A DNA stretch of 64,000 nt from Viridibacillus sp050279675 (GCF_050279675.1 NZ_JBNNUK010000003.1:1-64000), one strand, 5' to 3'. Positions 25,850 through 36,320 are shown, numbered from the stretch's first letter. Numbers and translations: made by a program. Notes: generated from the letters alone by a model not told the origin.

Positions 25850-28194
25850 TACTGTTCCTCCTCAGAAACTGTTTGAGCGGATAATCTCGCATCAAACCAC
25901 TGTCTTAATTCTTTATATGGTGCATACAACAAAGTCTGTTCTAAATCCATTTGTTGTACGCGTGTTTTATAAACGTTTGCACTTGATAATTGTTTTTTAG
26001 GCGCACCTTCTACAATTTTTGCAAGTCCGTTTTCTATTGTAACAAATCCAAGTTCAAAAAACACCTGGGTCATGAAAATTAACATATCACGACTCCACCC
26101 TTTATGCTTCGCTAAATCATTCAAATGCTGTCTCAGATGGAATTCACGCCGTTTATTCAAAAACGTATAGTACCAACCAAACTGTTCACGCGTTGGCATA
26201 CCATCAAAATAATGCGAATCCGGAATATAAAAATGAGCATAAATTCGAGTCGGTTTTACTTTCGTTAATAGGTCCTCTAGCATTTTAACATCTTGTGGCA
26301 TATCTAATAAGACGACAAAAGGGCTAACATCTTCTAGTAATAACTCTTCACTATATGGCATAATTTTCTGCGGAATTAAAGATTCATAATACTGCATTGT
26401 ATCAGGCTTAAATGCTATAAATGTAGATTCTTCTACCGGTACTGTTTGCAACCATCTTGCAACTTGTCTTATTCCCCGTAAATCAAATAGCTGCCATTCA
26501 TCCGTGCGTACGTCTGAAATCATAAACTGTGGTTTCTTTCTGCCATTCCATTCATTAATTTGTAAATCACCTGCAAAAGAAACGTTAATGCCATACGTGA
26601 GCTCATCTGCAAGATATCCTTTATGGAATCCAACTGCATCAATGGTAGCATCCGGTTGACCAATTTCCATTTTCAAATGATCTTCATTGGCACCAATTTT
26701 TCGCATCGATTGAATGTGTTCATCTTCAATACCATACATAGGTTTTGGAAAACCCATGCCAAACGGGGCTAATGCCCTTACTTCTGCAATTGAATCTGTA
26801 TCAATCTCAACTATTTTCAGAGGAATATCTACTTGAAGAATAGGAATTAGGTCTTCTTCTGTTAAACATTCTCTAGCTTGTATATCTAGTCGTTCACGCA
26901 ATTCATCTACGTCTTCCATTGCCAGTGTCATACCAGCTGCCATTGGATGTCCGCCGAATGCAGGTAAAATATCACGATTCTTTGCAAGTTCTTGATACAT
27001 ATTAAAGCCTTCAATACTACGTGCTGAACCTTTTGCTATCCCTTTTTCAATATCAATACATAAGATAATTGTTGGTTTATAATATTTTTCAACAAGTCTA
27101 GAAGCTACTATTCCTACTACGCCTGGATTCCAGCCTTCTTCAGCTATAACAAGTACTTGTGAATTTCGGATTTCATCAATATTTTCAACCATAGCAACTG
27201 CTTGCTCAGTAATATCAGAAACAATACCTTGGCGTTCTTTGTTTTTATCATTTAAAAGGCTCGCCATGGTCGCTGCACTCGCCTCATCTTCTTCAAGTAA
27301 GAAATCTACACCTGGATTGGCATCACCAAGACGCCCTAATGCATTTAATCTTGGTCCAAACCCAAAACCTATCGTCTCTTCTGTAATGTCATTTTGCTTT
27401 GTACCGGCTACAGTGCATAATGCCTTTATAGAAGGTCTTGTTGATTTCTGCAGGGCTATAATACCTTCCTTTACTAAATAACGGTTTTCATCTAATAAAG
27501 GCACTAAATCAGCTATTGTTCCAATCGCTACAAATTCTAGCAGATGTTTTGGAAATTCACCATATAGAGCATGCGCCACTTTAAATGCTACACCAACACC
27601 TGCAAGCTCACCAAACGGATACTCCCCATTTGGATGTCTCGGGTGAATGATGACGTCAGCTGAGGGCAATTCGTCTCCTATTTCATGATGATCCGTCACA
27701 ATAACGTCCATACCAAGCTCTTTTGCCACTTGTACTTCATGATTGCCTGAAATACCATTATCAACCGTGATAATTAATTTGAACTCTCTCTCATGAGCTT
27801 CGCGGAATAATCGTTCGCTAGGGCCATACCCATCGGTAAATCGATTGGGAATTTTGTGTTCTACCTTCGCACCTAAGTCTCTCAAAACTGTCATCATTAC
27901 AGCTGTACTCGTAATTCCATCAGCATCATAATCACCATAAACAAGTATTTTCTCATCATTCTTGATTGCTTGATGAATACGATCAACCGCTTGTTGCATC
28001 CCGTACATTTGGAATGGATCGTTTATAGATTGATGATCAATATTTAAAAAGGCACGTGCAGATTCGACTGTATCGAAACCACGTGCAGCTAATATTTTCG
28101 CTGATATTGCAGGTATACCGAGTTCTTTTTGAAATGTCTTTACTAGCATTTCATCTGGTCTTTCTATTCGCCATCTTTTTGTTGTCATTACCAT
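25849..28194 (-). CDS. recJ: Single-stranded-DNA-specific 5'-3' exonuclease RecJ
   Basis: 781 residues, the long Bacillus-type RecJ. The DHH motifs are visible: LVYGDYDADGITST (about 83-96), VDNG, VTDHHE and IIHPRHPN. DHHA1 shows FGGHPMAAGM (about 415-424). A C-terminal region beyond about 570 is the Firmicute-specific RecJ_C domain. It acts in RecF-pathway recombination and in mismatch and base-excision repair. GGAAGTG precedes the first ATG; a second ATG two codons later is possible. Confidence 0.95.
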   Translation of the reverse strand: MVMTTKRWRIERPDEMLVKTFQKELGIPAISAKILAARGFDTVESARAFLNIDHQSINDPFQMYGMQQAVDRIHQAIKNDEKILVYGDYDADGITSTAVMMTVLRDLGAKVEHKIPNRFTDGYGPSERLFREAHEREFKLIITVDNGISGNHEVQVAKELGMDVIVTDHHEIGDELPSADVIIHPRHPNGEYPFGELAGVGVAFKVAHALYGEFPKHLLEFVAIGTIADLVPLLDENRYLVKEGIIALQKSTRPSIKALCTVAGTKQNDITEETIGFGFGPRLNALGRLGDANPGVDFLLEEDEASAATMASLLNDKNKERQGIVSDITEQAVAMVENIDEIRNSQVLVIAEEGWNPGVVGIVASRLVEKYYKPTIILCIDIEKGIAKGSARSIEGFNMYQELAKNRDILPAFGGHPMAAGMTLAMEDVDELRERLDIQARECLTEEDLIPILQVDIPLKIVEIDTDSIAEVRALAPFGMGFPKPMYGIEDEHIQSMRKIGANEDHLKMEIGQPDATIDAVGFHKGYLADELTYGINVSFAGDLQINEWNGRKKPQFMISDVRTDEWQLFDLRGIRQVARWLQTVPVEESTFIAFKPDTMQYYESLIPQKIMPYSEELLLEDVSPFVVLLDMPQDVKMLEDLLTKVKPTRIYAHFYIPDSHYFDGMPTREQFGWYYTFLNKRREFHLRQHLNDLAKHKGWSRDMLIFMTQVFFELGFVTIENGLAKIVEGAPKKQLSSANVYKTRVQQMDLEQTLLYAPYKELRQWFDARLSAQTVSEEEQ

Positions 28195-28375
28195 TTACGT
28201 CACTTCCTCACGCGTTTCATTATACCTAATTTAACTTACGAAAAAAACCTTTAGCCAAAGCAACTTGAAGGTTAACTGTTATAAAAAGATTTAACCTACA
28301 TGCCCGTACCTCTCTATTTGTTTACTTTCTAATACCGATAAAACAAACTTTAACTAAAGCTCTAAATCCACAAAA

Positions 28376-28408
28376 AACTACTCTACACTTTTAAAGTGCA
28401 GAGTAGTT
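28376..28408 (-). terminator. secDF terminator
   Basis: AACTACTCTACACTTT pairs with AAAGTGCAGAGTAGTT with one mismatch and a minimal loop; on the minus strand TTTTTTG follows. Its stem resembles those at 33742 and 47255. Confidence 0.85.
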
Positions 28409-28435
28409 AAGTGGGCTAAACATTTACGTACTTAA

Positions 28436-30706
28436 TTATACGACTGGCTCGTCAGAGCCCCATTGTTTTTTCTTTTTACTAACGTCTAAATTACCTTGTT
28501 TTTTCATTTGGCGTTTTTTAAGTGAGAACCAAACTTGGGCTGCGATAAAGATTGACGAATACATACCCGTAATTAACCCGACTAGTAATGCAATCGAGAA
28601 GTTTTGGATTGAAGGTGCACCTAAGAACAACAATGCAACTACAACAATAATTACTGTTAATACTGTATTTACAGATCGTCCTAAAGTTTGACGAAGCGAT
28701 TTATTAACAATGTTGGCAAGTTCTTCTGAATCTTTAATTTTACCTACACGATGTAAGTTTTCACGAATACGGTCAAACGTTACAATTGTATCGTTTATTG
28801 AATAACCCACGATCGTTAATACAGCAGCAATAAACGTAATATCCACTTCTAGACGGAAGAAACTAAATATCGCGACCATAAAGAATACGTCATGTAGTAA
28901 TGATACAATCGCACCGACACCCATGCGCCATTCGAAACGGAAGGCAACATAAATGATGATGCCAATAGCTGCAATTGATAATGCTTTGATAGCACTTTTC
29001 ACCAGCTCTTGTCCAACTGTAGGAGATACGGTGCTAATACTTGGTTCGTGACCAAATTCTTTTTTAAATTCAGCTTTTACTTTTTTAACTTCATCTTTTG
29101 AGAAGTCATGCTTATATCGAATAACTCCAATGTCTTTCTTTTCACCAGAGATTACGATATCCTCTGATTTAAATCCAACTTTGGCGATAGTATCAGCAAC
29201 TTCTTCTTTTGTTAACTGATGCTCTGCTTTAACTTCCACACGAGTACCACTTGAGAAATCAATTCCTAAGTTAAGCTTGAAGATTCCTAAAACAGTAAAC
29301 CCGACAATAAGGAAGATTAAAGAAGCTGCGTAGTATTTTTTACGATTATGAACAAAATCCAATTTATCAAAGCGTGTGCTTAAATCTAATGTATCTACGC
29401 CTTCTTCGATTTTGTGTACTTTCTTTTTACTTACGCCAAACCAACCCGTTTTCCCATCAAAGTATCCGCTGTTTACTAGTAAGCCTAGTAAAATACGAGT
29501 TCCCCAAACAGCTGTGATAAAGCTGACTAAAATACTGATCATTAATGTTGTTGCGAAACCTTTAACAGAGCTTGTCCCGAAGATAAATAATACAGCTGCT
29601 GCAAGAAGCGTTGTAATATTGGCATCGAAAATAGCTGAGAATGAAGATTTCGAACCTGAGTTAAATGCTGCCTTTATGGACTTACCAACTCGTAATTCCT
29701 CACGAATTCGCTCATACATTAAGATATTGGCATCTACGGCCATCCCTACCCCAAGTACAATTGCTGCAATTCCTGGTAGCGTAAGAACTGCATTAATCCA
29801 GTCAAAGATAACAAGTACTAAGAATGTGAAAATTACTAATGTTAAATTCGCTACTAATCCTGGTAGACGATAATATACAAGCATAAAGATAAAGATTAAT
29901 CCAATACCAACTAGACTTGCAAAAATCGTACTTTTCAGCGCTTCATCACCGAATTGTGCTCCTACTGAAGTTGAATATTTCTCAACTAATTTAACAGGTA
30001 ATGCACCCGCATTTAAAACCCCAGATAAATCTTTTGTTTCCTGAACAGTAAATGCACCTGAAATTTGAACGTCTTTTGAATTGATGACTTGCGTTACGCG
30101 TGGGTCAGAAACAAATTTAGGTTTTGCCTTTTTAACTTCTTCTGCGTAAGAGTCTTTACCTTCTTCAAAGTCTAACCAAATTACTAATAAGTTATTTGGT
30201 TCTCCCATAGCTGCAATTTTCCCTGTTACTTCAGCAAATTTTGCTGGATCTTTTAATTTTAAAGTAACGATAGGACGATTCCGGTCGTCAAATGAAGCAG
30301 ATGCACCACCTTGTTTCAAATCATTTCCGTCTAACAGGATGTTATCGTTAACATCACGGAACGTTAAATTAGCCTCAGTTGAAAGTAATTCACGAGCAGA
30401 TTCTTGATTTTCAACACCTGCTAATTGAACACGGATGCGGTCTTTACCCTCAATTTGAATACTCGGTTCACTAACACCTAGTGCGTTTACACGTCGTGAT
30501 AGTGCTTGTGCCGTATCCTTAACATCATTTTCTGTAATATCCGGACCACCTTTTAACGGCTCTACTTGATAAAGAACTTCAAAACCACCTTGTAAATCAA
30601 GGCCTAGTTTAATATTGTCCAAGACTCCTTGAACAGTCGTGCTCATCGTTGCACCTAAAACAACTACTAGTAGTAAAAAAGCAACGATACGGCTTCTTAA
30701 TTTCAT
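28436..30706 (-). CDS. secDF: Protein translocase subunits SecD and SecF, fused
   Basis: 756 residues in one polypeptide, the natural SecDF fusion of Bacillus. The SecD half (about 1-430) has an N-terminal helix, the extracytoplasmic P1 domain with LGLDLQGGFEVLY, and five helices with GVGMAVDANILMYERIREEL. The SecF half (about 455-750) repeats this with LGIDFSSGTRVE and GYSINDTIVTFDRIREN. It uses the ion gradient to pull preproteins through SecYEG. AGGAGGAAG precedes the ATG. Confidence 0.97.
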   Translation of the reverse strand: MKLRSRIVAFLLLVVVLGATMSTTVQGVLDNIKLGLDLQGGFEVLYQVEPLKGGPDITENDVKDTAQALSRRVNALGVSEPSIQIEGKDRIRVQLAGVENQESARELLSTEANLTFRDVNDNILLDGNDLKQGGASASFDDRNRPIVTLKLKDPAKFAEVTGKIAAMGEPNNLLVIWLDFEEGKDSYAEEVKKAKPKFVSDPRVTQVINSKDVQISGAFTVQETKDLSGVLNAGALPVKLVEKYSTSVGAQFGDEALKSTIFASLVGIGLIFIFMLVYYRLPGLVANLTLVIFTFLVLVIFDWINAVLTLPGIAAIVLGVGMAVDANILMYERIREELRVGKSIKAAFNSGSKSSFSAIFDANITTLLAAAVLFIFGTSSVKGFATTLMISILVSFITAVWGTRILLGLLVNSGYFDGKTGWFGVSKKKVHKIEEGVDTLDLSTRFDKLDFVHNRKKYYAASLIFLIVGFTVLGIFKLNLGIDFSSGTRVEVKAEHQLTKEEVADTIAKVGFKSEDIVISGEKKDIGVIRYKHDFSKDEVKKVKAEFKKEFGHEPSISTVSPTVGQELVKSAIKALSIAAIGIIIYVAFRFEWRMGVGAIVSLLHDVFFMVAIFSFFRLEVDITFIAAVLTIVGYSINDTIVTFDRIRENLHRVGKIKDSEELANIVNKSLRQTLGRSVNTVLTVIIVVVALLFLGAPSIQNFSIALLVGLITGMYSSIFIAAQVWFSLKKRQMKKQGNLDVSKKKKQWGSDEPVV

Positions 30707-30986
30707 TCAAACTTCCTCCTCAAACAAATACAGCGGTATGACTTATAAAACATTTTACTCAATAATCTATATTATGACACGAATTTATTCATAAAGCTTG
30801 TAAAAACTTCGAGACTAAATGCTCATAACCTATAAAACCTCATATAAAAAGTATTGTAAAATGTTTTTTAGTAAAAAAATTTGTTTCATCCGTACAATAT
30901 CAAATTTTAAAACTTAACAGGTCTATTATGAAACAGGTGGACTCCACTGTCAAATCAACCCTTTTTTATTGATTTAAAACTTTTCT

Positions 30987-31307
30987 TTATGGCCCTTCAC
31001 TACCATTCCCATGTAATAGCAGTTGTAATTCATCTTGATTTAATTCTGAGAACCAATTAGATGTCTTCGATTCTTCGATTTGAGTATAGGTCATATATTG
31101 TGCAGTACTTAGAGAAAATAAATCCTCAACCATTTCATAAGGACGCAATGTCTGAATATTGCGTTTGCGCCATTTCTTTTTTACGCATACATCCCATATG
31201 TCCTCTACTGTTACCGTTTTAAACCCTTGCATGATAAATTCATTTCTTTTACTAATTAAAGCTGGTAAAAACTTTTGAAATAAAGCCTCGTACTCGATCG
31301 CCATCAT
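30987..31307 (-). CDS. comN: ComN-family post-transcriptional regulator
   Basis: 106 residues, small and soluble, matching the B. subtilis YrzD/ComN protein (about 98 residues) that acts on the late-competence comE mRNA and interacts with DivIVA. The N-terminal segment EYEALFQKFLPALISKRNEF and the QTLRPYEMVEDLFSL region are helical. The position between secDF and the divergent spoVB is the same as in B. subtilis and is the main support for the call. AAAGGAAGTG lies upstream of the ATG. Confidence 0.78.
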   Translation of the reverse strand: MMAIEYEALFQKFLPALISKRNEFIMQGFKTVTVEDIWDVCVKKKWRKRNIQTLRPYEMVEDLFSLSTAQYMTYTQIEESKTSNWFSELNQDELQLLLHGNGSEGP

Positions 31308-31398
31308 TTCACTTCCTTTATGGTAGTTTTATCCGCTTCTGTTCTTGCATAGGATAATTGTATACGAATTTTCTTGAATTGAGAAGGAAGGGATAGTA

Positions 31399-32916
31399 TT
31401 GACTTCTTTTTTTCATGGCACTTTTTTATTAATGGGTGCTGTGTTCTTATCTAAGCTCTTGGGTTTCTTGTATCGAATGCAATTTATGAGGGTTGCGGGC
31501 GAAGAGGCCGTCGGCACATATATGGCGGCATATCCGGCTTTTATTTTCTTCCTATCCCTAATCCAACTCGGCATTCCAATTGCTGTAGCGAAAATTATCG
31601 CTGAACTGCACGCGAAGAAAAAGAAAGAACAATTAAGTGCTGTAATGAGAACAGCTACTTTATTAACCTTTCTTGCAGGTATTATCTTATTTCCTTTGAT
31701 AATGCTTTTCATTCCGTATTTGTCCAACAATCTACTTCATGACGGACAGACCATGCTTATTTTATATGTTGGCTTGGCAACAGTTCCAGTTGCCGCTGCA
31801 TCCGCACTGCTCAAATCTTTCTTCCAAGGGCTAGCACGCATTGCTGAAACGGCTTGGTCTCAAACAATGGAACAAGTTATCCGTATTATTCTTATTACTT
31901 TTTTATTACCTTATGGTGTAAATGTAGAAGAACCAGCCCTAACTGCAGGGTTTGCTATGGTCATTACAGCAATTGCTGAAGCTGTCGCTTTCCTCTACCT
32001 GTATTGGCATTATCGAAAAGTAAAGCGTTCAGATGTTCTACAGCCATCAAAAGAGTATTATCCACCAAATCCAATATTAAAAGTAGCTCTTCCCTCAACT
32101 GGTAGTAAAATTTTTGGTACATTCACATGGTTTTTAGAGCCCATAATCTTTTTAAAGGCGCTAACCTTAGCAGGCATGACAACCGTCGTTGCAACAAAAT
32201 TATATGGGGTCATTTCTGGTGTGCTTGTTCCATTGTTATTATTCCCTGCTTTTGTGCCATTTGCTCTATCAGTAGTGCTTATACCCGCTGTCAGTGATGC
32301 TGTTGCTCGTGGCAATCACAGGTTATTAAAAGATCGTGTCCAAATTTCACTTCGATTATCGACGCTTGTAGGCTGTTTTGCGGCTACATATTTTTTCATT
32401 CACGGTGATGAACTTGCAATGAAACTTTTTCACCTACAAGAAAATCGCGGCTATGTAAAATTATTATCACCTGTCTTTTTCTTTTATTATATTCAAAGTC
32501 CACTAAATTCGATTTTACAGGCTGTAGATGAGGCGAATGCAGCTATGATGAATGCTGTATACGGTGGTATTGGTAAACTGTTTATCATGTTCGTTCTCGC
32601 TTCTCAGTCAGGTTTACAAGAAAAAGGTGCGGTCATTGCGATTGGTTTCGGCGTTCTCGTCACATCCTTTTTACATATCGCAACTATTCGTCAGAAGAAA
32701 TATTTGCATACTGGCTTCCGATTATTTGTCGTCCCATATGGCATATTCATTTTCGTAGTCGTATTAAGAACTATGCTAATACCTACTGCAGGTCTTTCTG
32801 TTATTTGGGATAGCGCCATAACCTTAGGTATACTTTCTGTACTTTTGATACTCTTTAATCAAATTAGATGGCGTGATTTTATGTATTTAACAAGAACAAT
32901 TAGGAAACGGCTATGA
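31399..32916 (+). CDS. spoVB: Stage V sporulation protein B, MOP-family lipid II-type flippase
   Basis: 505 residues with about 14 membrane segments and the polysaccharide-transporter/MATE-like start FLLMGAVFLSKLLGFLYRMQF. SpoVB is needed for spore cortex peptidoglycan synthesis in the mother cell. The start is TTG at 31399, with AAGGAAGGG a few bases upstream. It is one of the few plus-strand genes here and is convergent with yrbG, with which its last codons overlap. Confidence 0.93.
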   Translation: MTSFFHGTFLLMGAVFLSKLLGFLYRMQFMRVAGEEAVGTYMAAYPAFIFFLSLIQLGIPIAVAKIIAELHAKKKKEQLSAVMRTATLLTFLAGIILFPLIMLFIPYLSNNLLHDGQTMLILYVGLATVPVAAASALLKSFFQGLARIAETAWSQTMEQVIRIILITFLLPYGVNVEEPALTAGFAMVITAIAEAVAFLYLYWHYRKVKRSDVLQPSKEYYPPNPILKVALPSTGSKIFGTFTWFLEPIIFLKALTLAGMTTVVATKLYGVISGVLVPLLLFPAFVPFALSVVLIPAVSDAVARGNHRLLKDRVQISLRLSTLVGCFAATYFFIHGDELAMKLFHLQENRGYVKLLSPVFFFYYIQSPLNSILQAVDEANAAMMNAVYGGIGKLFIMFVLASQSGLQEKGAVIAIGFGVLVTSFLHIATIRQKKYLHTGFRLFVVPYGIFIFVVVLRTMLIPTAGLSVIWDSAITLGILSVLLILFNQIRWRDFMYLTRTIRKRL

Positions 32917-32933
32917 TGCCGCTTCCTTTTTTT
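32902..32933 (+). terminator. spoVB terminator inside the overlapping 3' ends of spoVB and yrbG
   Basis: AGGAAACGGC (32902-32911) pairs with GCCGCTTCCT (32918-32927), one mismatch, followed by six T residues. The spoVB stop codon (32914-32916) is in the loop and the downstream arm encodes the last residues of the convergent gene. Confidence 0.8.
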
Positions 32934-33552
32934 GTACGTGCAATTCATTCTCCTCAAAACAGCAATAAAATATTTCCGTAATGTCAGCGATACCTTGCTC
33001 TAATAGTTTTTCCCTTAACCATTCTTCTGTTCTTTGTGTCAACTTGAGGTTCTGATTTTGTACCTCCCCATCAACAATATACGGTAGTACGGGTGGTTCT
33101 TCATTTTTCACAAAAACAGAAAGATTTCCAGATGGTTCTAAAAAAGCGTAAGCAACTTGCTGAACAGATCCTATCTGCTGCTCTCTTAACTGTTGGAATA
33201 AATCATTTAGATTATAACGTAACCTCTTCATTTCCTTTTCCATAATAACGCCATCTCGAATAATCGTAACTGGGCCACCATCAATTAAATCACGAATCTT
33301 TTTATTTTTTAAAGTTATAAATGACAAAACAACTTGGATAACGAGCAACATGATCATTGGCAGAACTGATTCAAATAACTTACGTTGCGGATCATCAATT
33401 GCAAATGCTGCAACTTCAGCGATGAGTACGAATATGACGAGATCAATCATGCTTAGCTCGCCAACCTCCCGTTTTCCCATGAGGCGAAAAATAATCAAAA
33501 TAACAAAATATAAAAAGACGGTACGAAATCCGATAATTAATAAATCGTTCAT
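32911..33552 (-). CDS. yrbG: DUF421 membrane protein YrbG
   Basis: 213 residues. Three N-terminal helices (about 5-25, 33-52, 60-80) precede a cytoplasmic two-part DUF421 domain with GPVTIIRDGVI and LRYNLNDLFQQLREQQI, the family signature. Homologues (YetF, YdfS, YkjA) are inner-membrane proteins of unclear role, and some are spore-associated. The gene order spoVB-yrbG-yajC agrees with B. subtilis. Its final six bases overlap spoVB on the other strand. Confidence 0.88.
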   Translation of the reverse strand: MNDLLIIGFRTVFLYFVILIIFRLMGKREVGELSMIDLVIFVLIAEVAAFAIDDPQRKLFESVLPMIMLLVIQVVLSFITLKNKKIRDLIDGGPVTIIRDGVIMEKEMKRLRYNLNDLFQQLREQQIGSVQQVAYAFLEPSGNLSVFVKNEEPPVLPYIVDGEVQNQNLKLTQRTEEWLREKLLEQGIADITEIFYCCFEENELHVQKKEAAS

Positions 33553-33733
33553 ACACGACTCCTTTTTTTAAAATAGAATGTGTAAGATTGAACGATTTAT
33601 ACAAAAAACATTGATTTCGAACATACTACTTTTTAAACTATTAGCCACATATTTTAAAGATATAAATGTTCAACGCTTTTATTAAATCCTTTCTTTCAAC
33701 TTTCTGATAAACACTTAATTCAACTTTTCCCAC

Positions 33734-33772
33734 AAAAAAAAGACTACTCCACAACATAAGTGTGGAATAGTC
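33734..33772 (-). terminator. yajC (queA-tgt-yajC operon) terminator
   Basis: GACTACTCCACA (33742-33753) pairs with TGTGGAATAGTC (33761-33772), one mismatch; on the minus strand eight T residues follow. Confidence 0.85.
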
Positions 33773-33789
33773 CTTTTGAACGCATTTAA

Positions 33790-34059
33790 TTAGTTAGCTA
33801 CATCTTCAACAATGCGACCCACTGCCGCGCGCTCGAAACGTAGTTTTGTGCCATCAGCAACTTTGATAACAACTGTTGTATCGTCAACCGCATCAACTTC
33901 ACCGTGCAATCCACCGATTGTCACGATTTGATTGCCACGTGATAAACTATTTTGCATTTGAGATGTTTTCTTACGTTGTTTTTGTGCTGGACGGATTAAT
34001 AGTAAATACATCACACCAAACATAAGAATAATTGGGCCAATACCTTTTAAAATTTCCAT
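33790..34059 (-). CDS. yajC: Preprotein translocase accessory subunit YajC
   Basis: 89 residues with one N-terminal membrane helix (about 5-23), the conserved LLIRPAQKQRKK segment and a small beta-rich cytoplasmic domain (IVTIGGLHGEV). It associates with SecDF. It is 44 bases after tgt, the usual tgt-yajC linkage. Confidence 0.95.
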   Translation of the reverse strand: MEILKGIGPIILMFGVMYLLLIRPAQKQRKKTSQMQNSLSRGNQIVTIGGLHGEVDAVDDTTVVIKVADGTKLRFERAAVGRIVEDVAN

Positions 34060-34103
34060 TGAATAAAATCCCCCTTTCTATTTCTTTCAATAGTATACAA
34101 GAA

Positions 34104-35246
34104 TCAGAAATTTTTTGCATTTGGTTTGTTGAAACCATATGCTTCAAAAAACTCTTCTCGGAAATCACCAAGACGATCTTCACGGATCGCTTGTCTTACG
34201 TTTCTCATTAAATCTTGTAAGAAATATAAATTATGATAAGAAGTTAATCGGATTCCAAATGTTTCTTCCGCTTTCAACAAGTGACGAATATACGCACGTG
34301 AATAATTGCGGCAAGTATAGCAATCACAGTTCGGATCAAGTGGACCAAAGTCTCTTGCGAATTTTGCATTTTTAATCACTAAACGACCTTCGCTTGTCAT
34401 GCATGTACCATTACGAGCAATACGTGTTGGTAATACGCAGTCAAACATGTCAATACCACGAATTGCACCATCGATTAATGAGTCAGGAGAACCTACTCCC
34501 ATTAAATAACGTGGTTTTTCTGCTGGTAATAACGGTGTTGTATATTCAAGCATACGGTTCATGATATCTTTTGGTTCCCCTACTGACAGACCACCGATAG
34601 CGTAGCCTGGGAAATCCATTGATACAAGATCCTTTGCAGATTGCTTACGTAACTCTTCAAATTCTCCACCCTGTACGATACCAAAGAGACCTTGGTCTTG
34701 TGGACGGGCATGAGCTTCTAAACAACGTTCTGCCCAGCGAGAAGTACGCTCCACGCTCGCTTTCATATATTCAAAAGTAGCTGGGAACGGAGGACATTCA
34801 TCAAATGCCATCATAATATCTGCACCAAGTGCATTTTGAATTTCCATCGCTTTTTCAGGGCTTAAGAATAGTTTATCACCATTTAAGTGATTACGGAAAT
34901 GAACGCCTTCTTCTTCAATTTTACGAATATGGCTTAAGCTAAATACTTGGAAGCCACCAGAATCCGTTAAAATTGGACGATCCCAGTTCATAAATTTATG
35001 GAGACCTCCTGCTTCACGAACAATTTCGTGACCTGGACGAAGCCAGAGATGGTACGTGTTACTTAAAATAATTCCTGCTCCCATATCTTTTACTTCTTCT
35101 GGAGACATTGTTTTAACAGATGCTTGAGTACCTACCGGCATAAATGCTGGTGTCTCGAAAGAACCGTGCGGAGTATGCACGATACCAAGGCGTGCGCCTG
35201 TTTGCTTATCTGTTTTAATTAGCTCATATCTGATTGCTTGAGACAT
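34104..35246 (-). CDS. tgt: Queuine tRNA-ribosyltransferase (tRNA-guanine transglycosylase)
   Basis: 380 residues, complete. The nucleophile region LTDSGGFQVFSL, the catalytic DCVLPTR segment and the zinc site CDCYTCRNYSRAYIRHL are intact. It exchanges guanine-34 for preQ1 in tRNAs with GUN anticodons. It starts three bases after queA, so queA-tgt are coupled. Confidence 0.97.
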   Translation of the reverse strand: MSQAIRYELIKTDKQTGARLGIVHTPHGSFETPAFMPVGTQASVKTMSPEEVKDMGAGIILSNTYHLWLRPGHEIVREAGGLHKFMNWDRPILTDSGGFQVFSLSHIRKIEEEGVHFRNHLNGDKLFLSPEKAMEIQNALGADIMMAFDECPPFPATFEYMKASVERTSRWAERCLEAHARPQDQGLFGIVQGGEFEELRKQSAKDLVSMDFPGYAIGGLSVGEPKDIMNRMLEYTTPLLPAEKPRYLMGVGSPDSLIDGAIRGIDMFDCVLPTRIARNGTCMTSEGRLVIKNAKFARDFGPLDPNCDCYTCRNYSRAYIRHLLKAEETFGIRLTSYHNLYFLQDLMRNVRQAIREDRLGDFREEFFEAYGFNKPNAKNF

Positions 35247-35249
35247 TGA

Positions 35250-36302
35250 TTAATTTCCTTTCTGTGCTTTTGGGCGGATAAACATCGCATCGCCAAAGCT
35301 AAAGAAGCGATAGCGTTCTTGTACTGCGATATTGTAAGCATTTAATATTATTTCACGGGTTGTTAATGCACTCACTAACATAACTAGCGTTGATTTTGGT
35401 AAATGGAAGTTTGTAATTAAACCATCAATTGCTTTGTATTCAAAACCTGGGTAGATGAAAATCGAAGTCCAACCACTATCCGCTACAATTTTACCTTCAT
35501 GGCGTTCTGCTATTGTTTCAAGTGTACGAGTAGATGTTGTACCTACTGCGATTACACGACCACCATTTCGTTTTGTATCATTAATAATAGCTGCAGTTTC
35601 TTCTGTTAGATTATAAAATTCAGAATGCATTGCATGTGTTTCTATCGTCTCAACATTAACAGGACGGAATGTTCCTAATCCTACATGCAATGTTAAGAAA
35701 GCAACTTTAACACCTTTTGCACGAATTTCATCTAATAAGGTTGTTGTGAAGTGTAGACCTGCTGTAGGAGCCGCTGCTGAACCACGTTCCTTCGCAAAAA
35801 CAGTTTGATAACGATCTTGATCATCTAATTTTTCACGAATATATGGTGGTAGAGGCATTTCTCCAAGTTGGTCTAAGATTTCATAGAAGATTCCATCGTA
35901 GTTGAATTTAAATAGTCTTCCACCATGATCTAACTCACCTGTACACGTCGCTTTTAGCAGACCTTCACCGAAAGTAATTTCAGTTCCCACTTTCACACGT
36001 TTTGCAGGTTTCACTAGCGTTTCCCATTCATCTTCATTTGACGTTTGTTTTAATAGTAATATTTCAACATGCGCTCCTGTTTCTTCCTTTACACCCATTA
36101 AGCGTGCAGGTAATACACGTGTATCATTTAAGACAACGCAATCACCTTCGTGTAGTTCTTCGATAATATCACGGAAAGTATGATGTGTCACTTCACCTGA
36201 ATCACTATCTACTATCATTAAACGGCTTGAGGTGCGATCTTCTAGTGGTGTTTGTGCAATTAACTCTTCTGGTAGTTCAAAATCAAAGTCTTCTAATTTC
36301 AT
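35250..36302 (-). CDS. queA: S-adenosylmethionine:tRNA ribosyltransferase-isomerase
   Basis: 350 residues. The N-terminal motif DFDFELPEELIAQTPLEDR, the ERGSAAAPTAGLHFT core and the C-terminal FSFGDAMFI are typical. It transfers ribosyl from SAM to preQ1-tRNA, forming epoxyqueuosine just after Tgt action. It lies in the ruvA-ruvB-queA-tgt-yajC run, with 18 bases to ruvB. Confidence 0.97.
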   Translation of the reverse strand: MKLEDFDFELPEELIAQTPLEDRTSSRLMIVDSDSGEVTHHTFRDIIEELHEGDCVVLNDTRVLPARLMGVKEETGAHVEILLLKQTSNEDEWETLVKPAKRVKVGTEITFGEGLLKATCTGELDHGGRLFKFNYDGIFYEILDQLGEMPLPPYIREKLDDQDRYQTVFAKERGSAAAPTAGLHFTTTLLDEIRAKGVKVAFLTLHVGLGTFRPVNVETIETHAMHSEFYNLTEETAAIINDTKRNGGRVIAVGTTSTRTLETIAERHEGKIVADSGWTSIFIYPGFEYKAIDGLITNFHLPKSTLVMLVSALTTREIILNAYNIAVQERYRFFSFGDAMFIRPKAQKGN

Positions 36303-36320
36303 TGTTAACTTCCTTTTGTT

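Noticed and set aside
29376..29873. Plus-strand 165-codon frame
   Set aside because: It is antisense to secDF, whose reading frame is conserved throughout.
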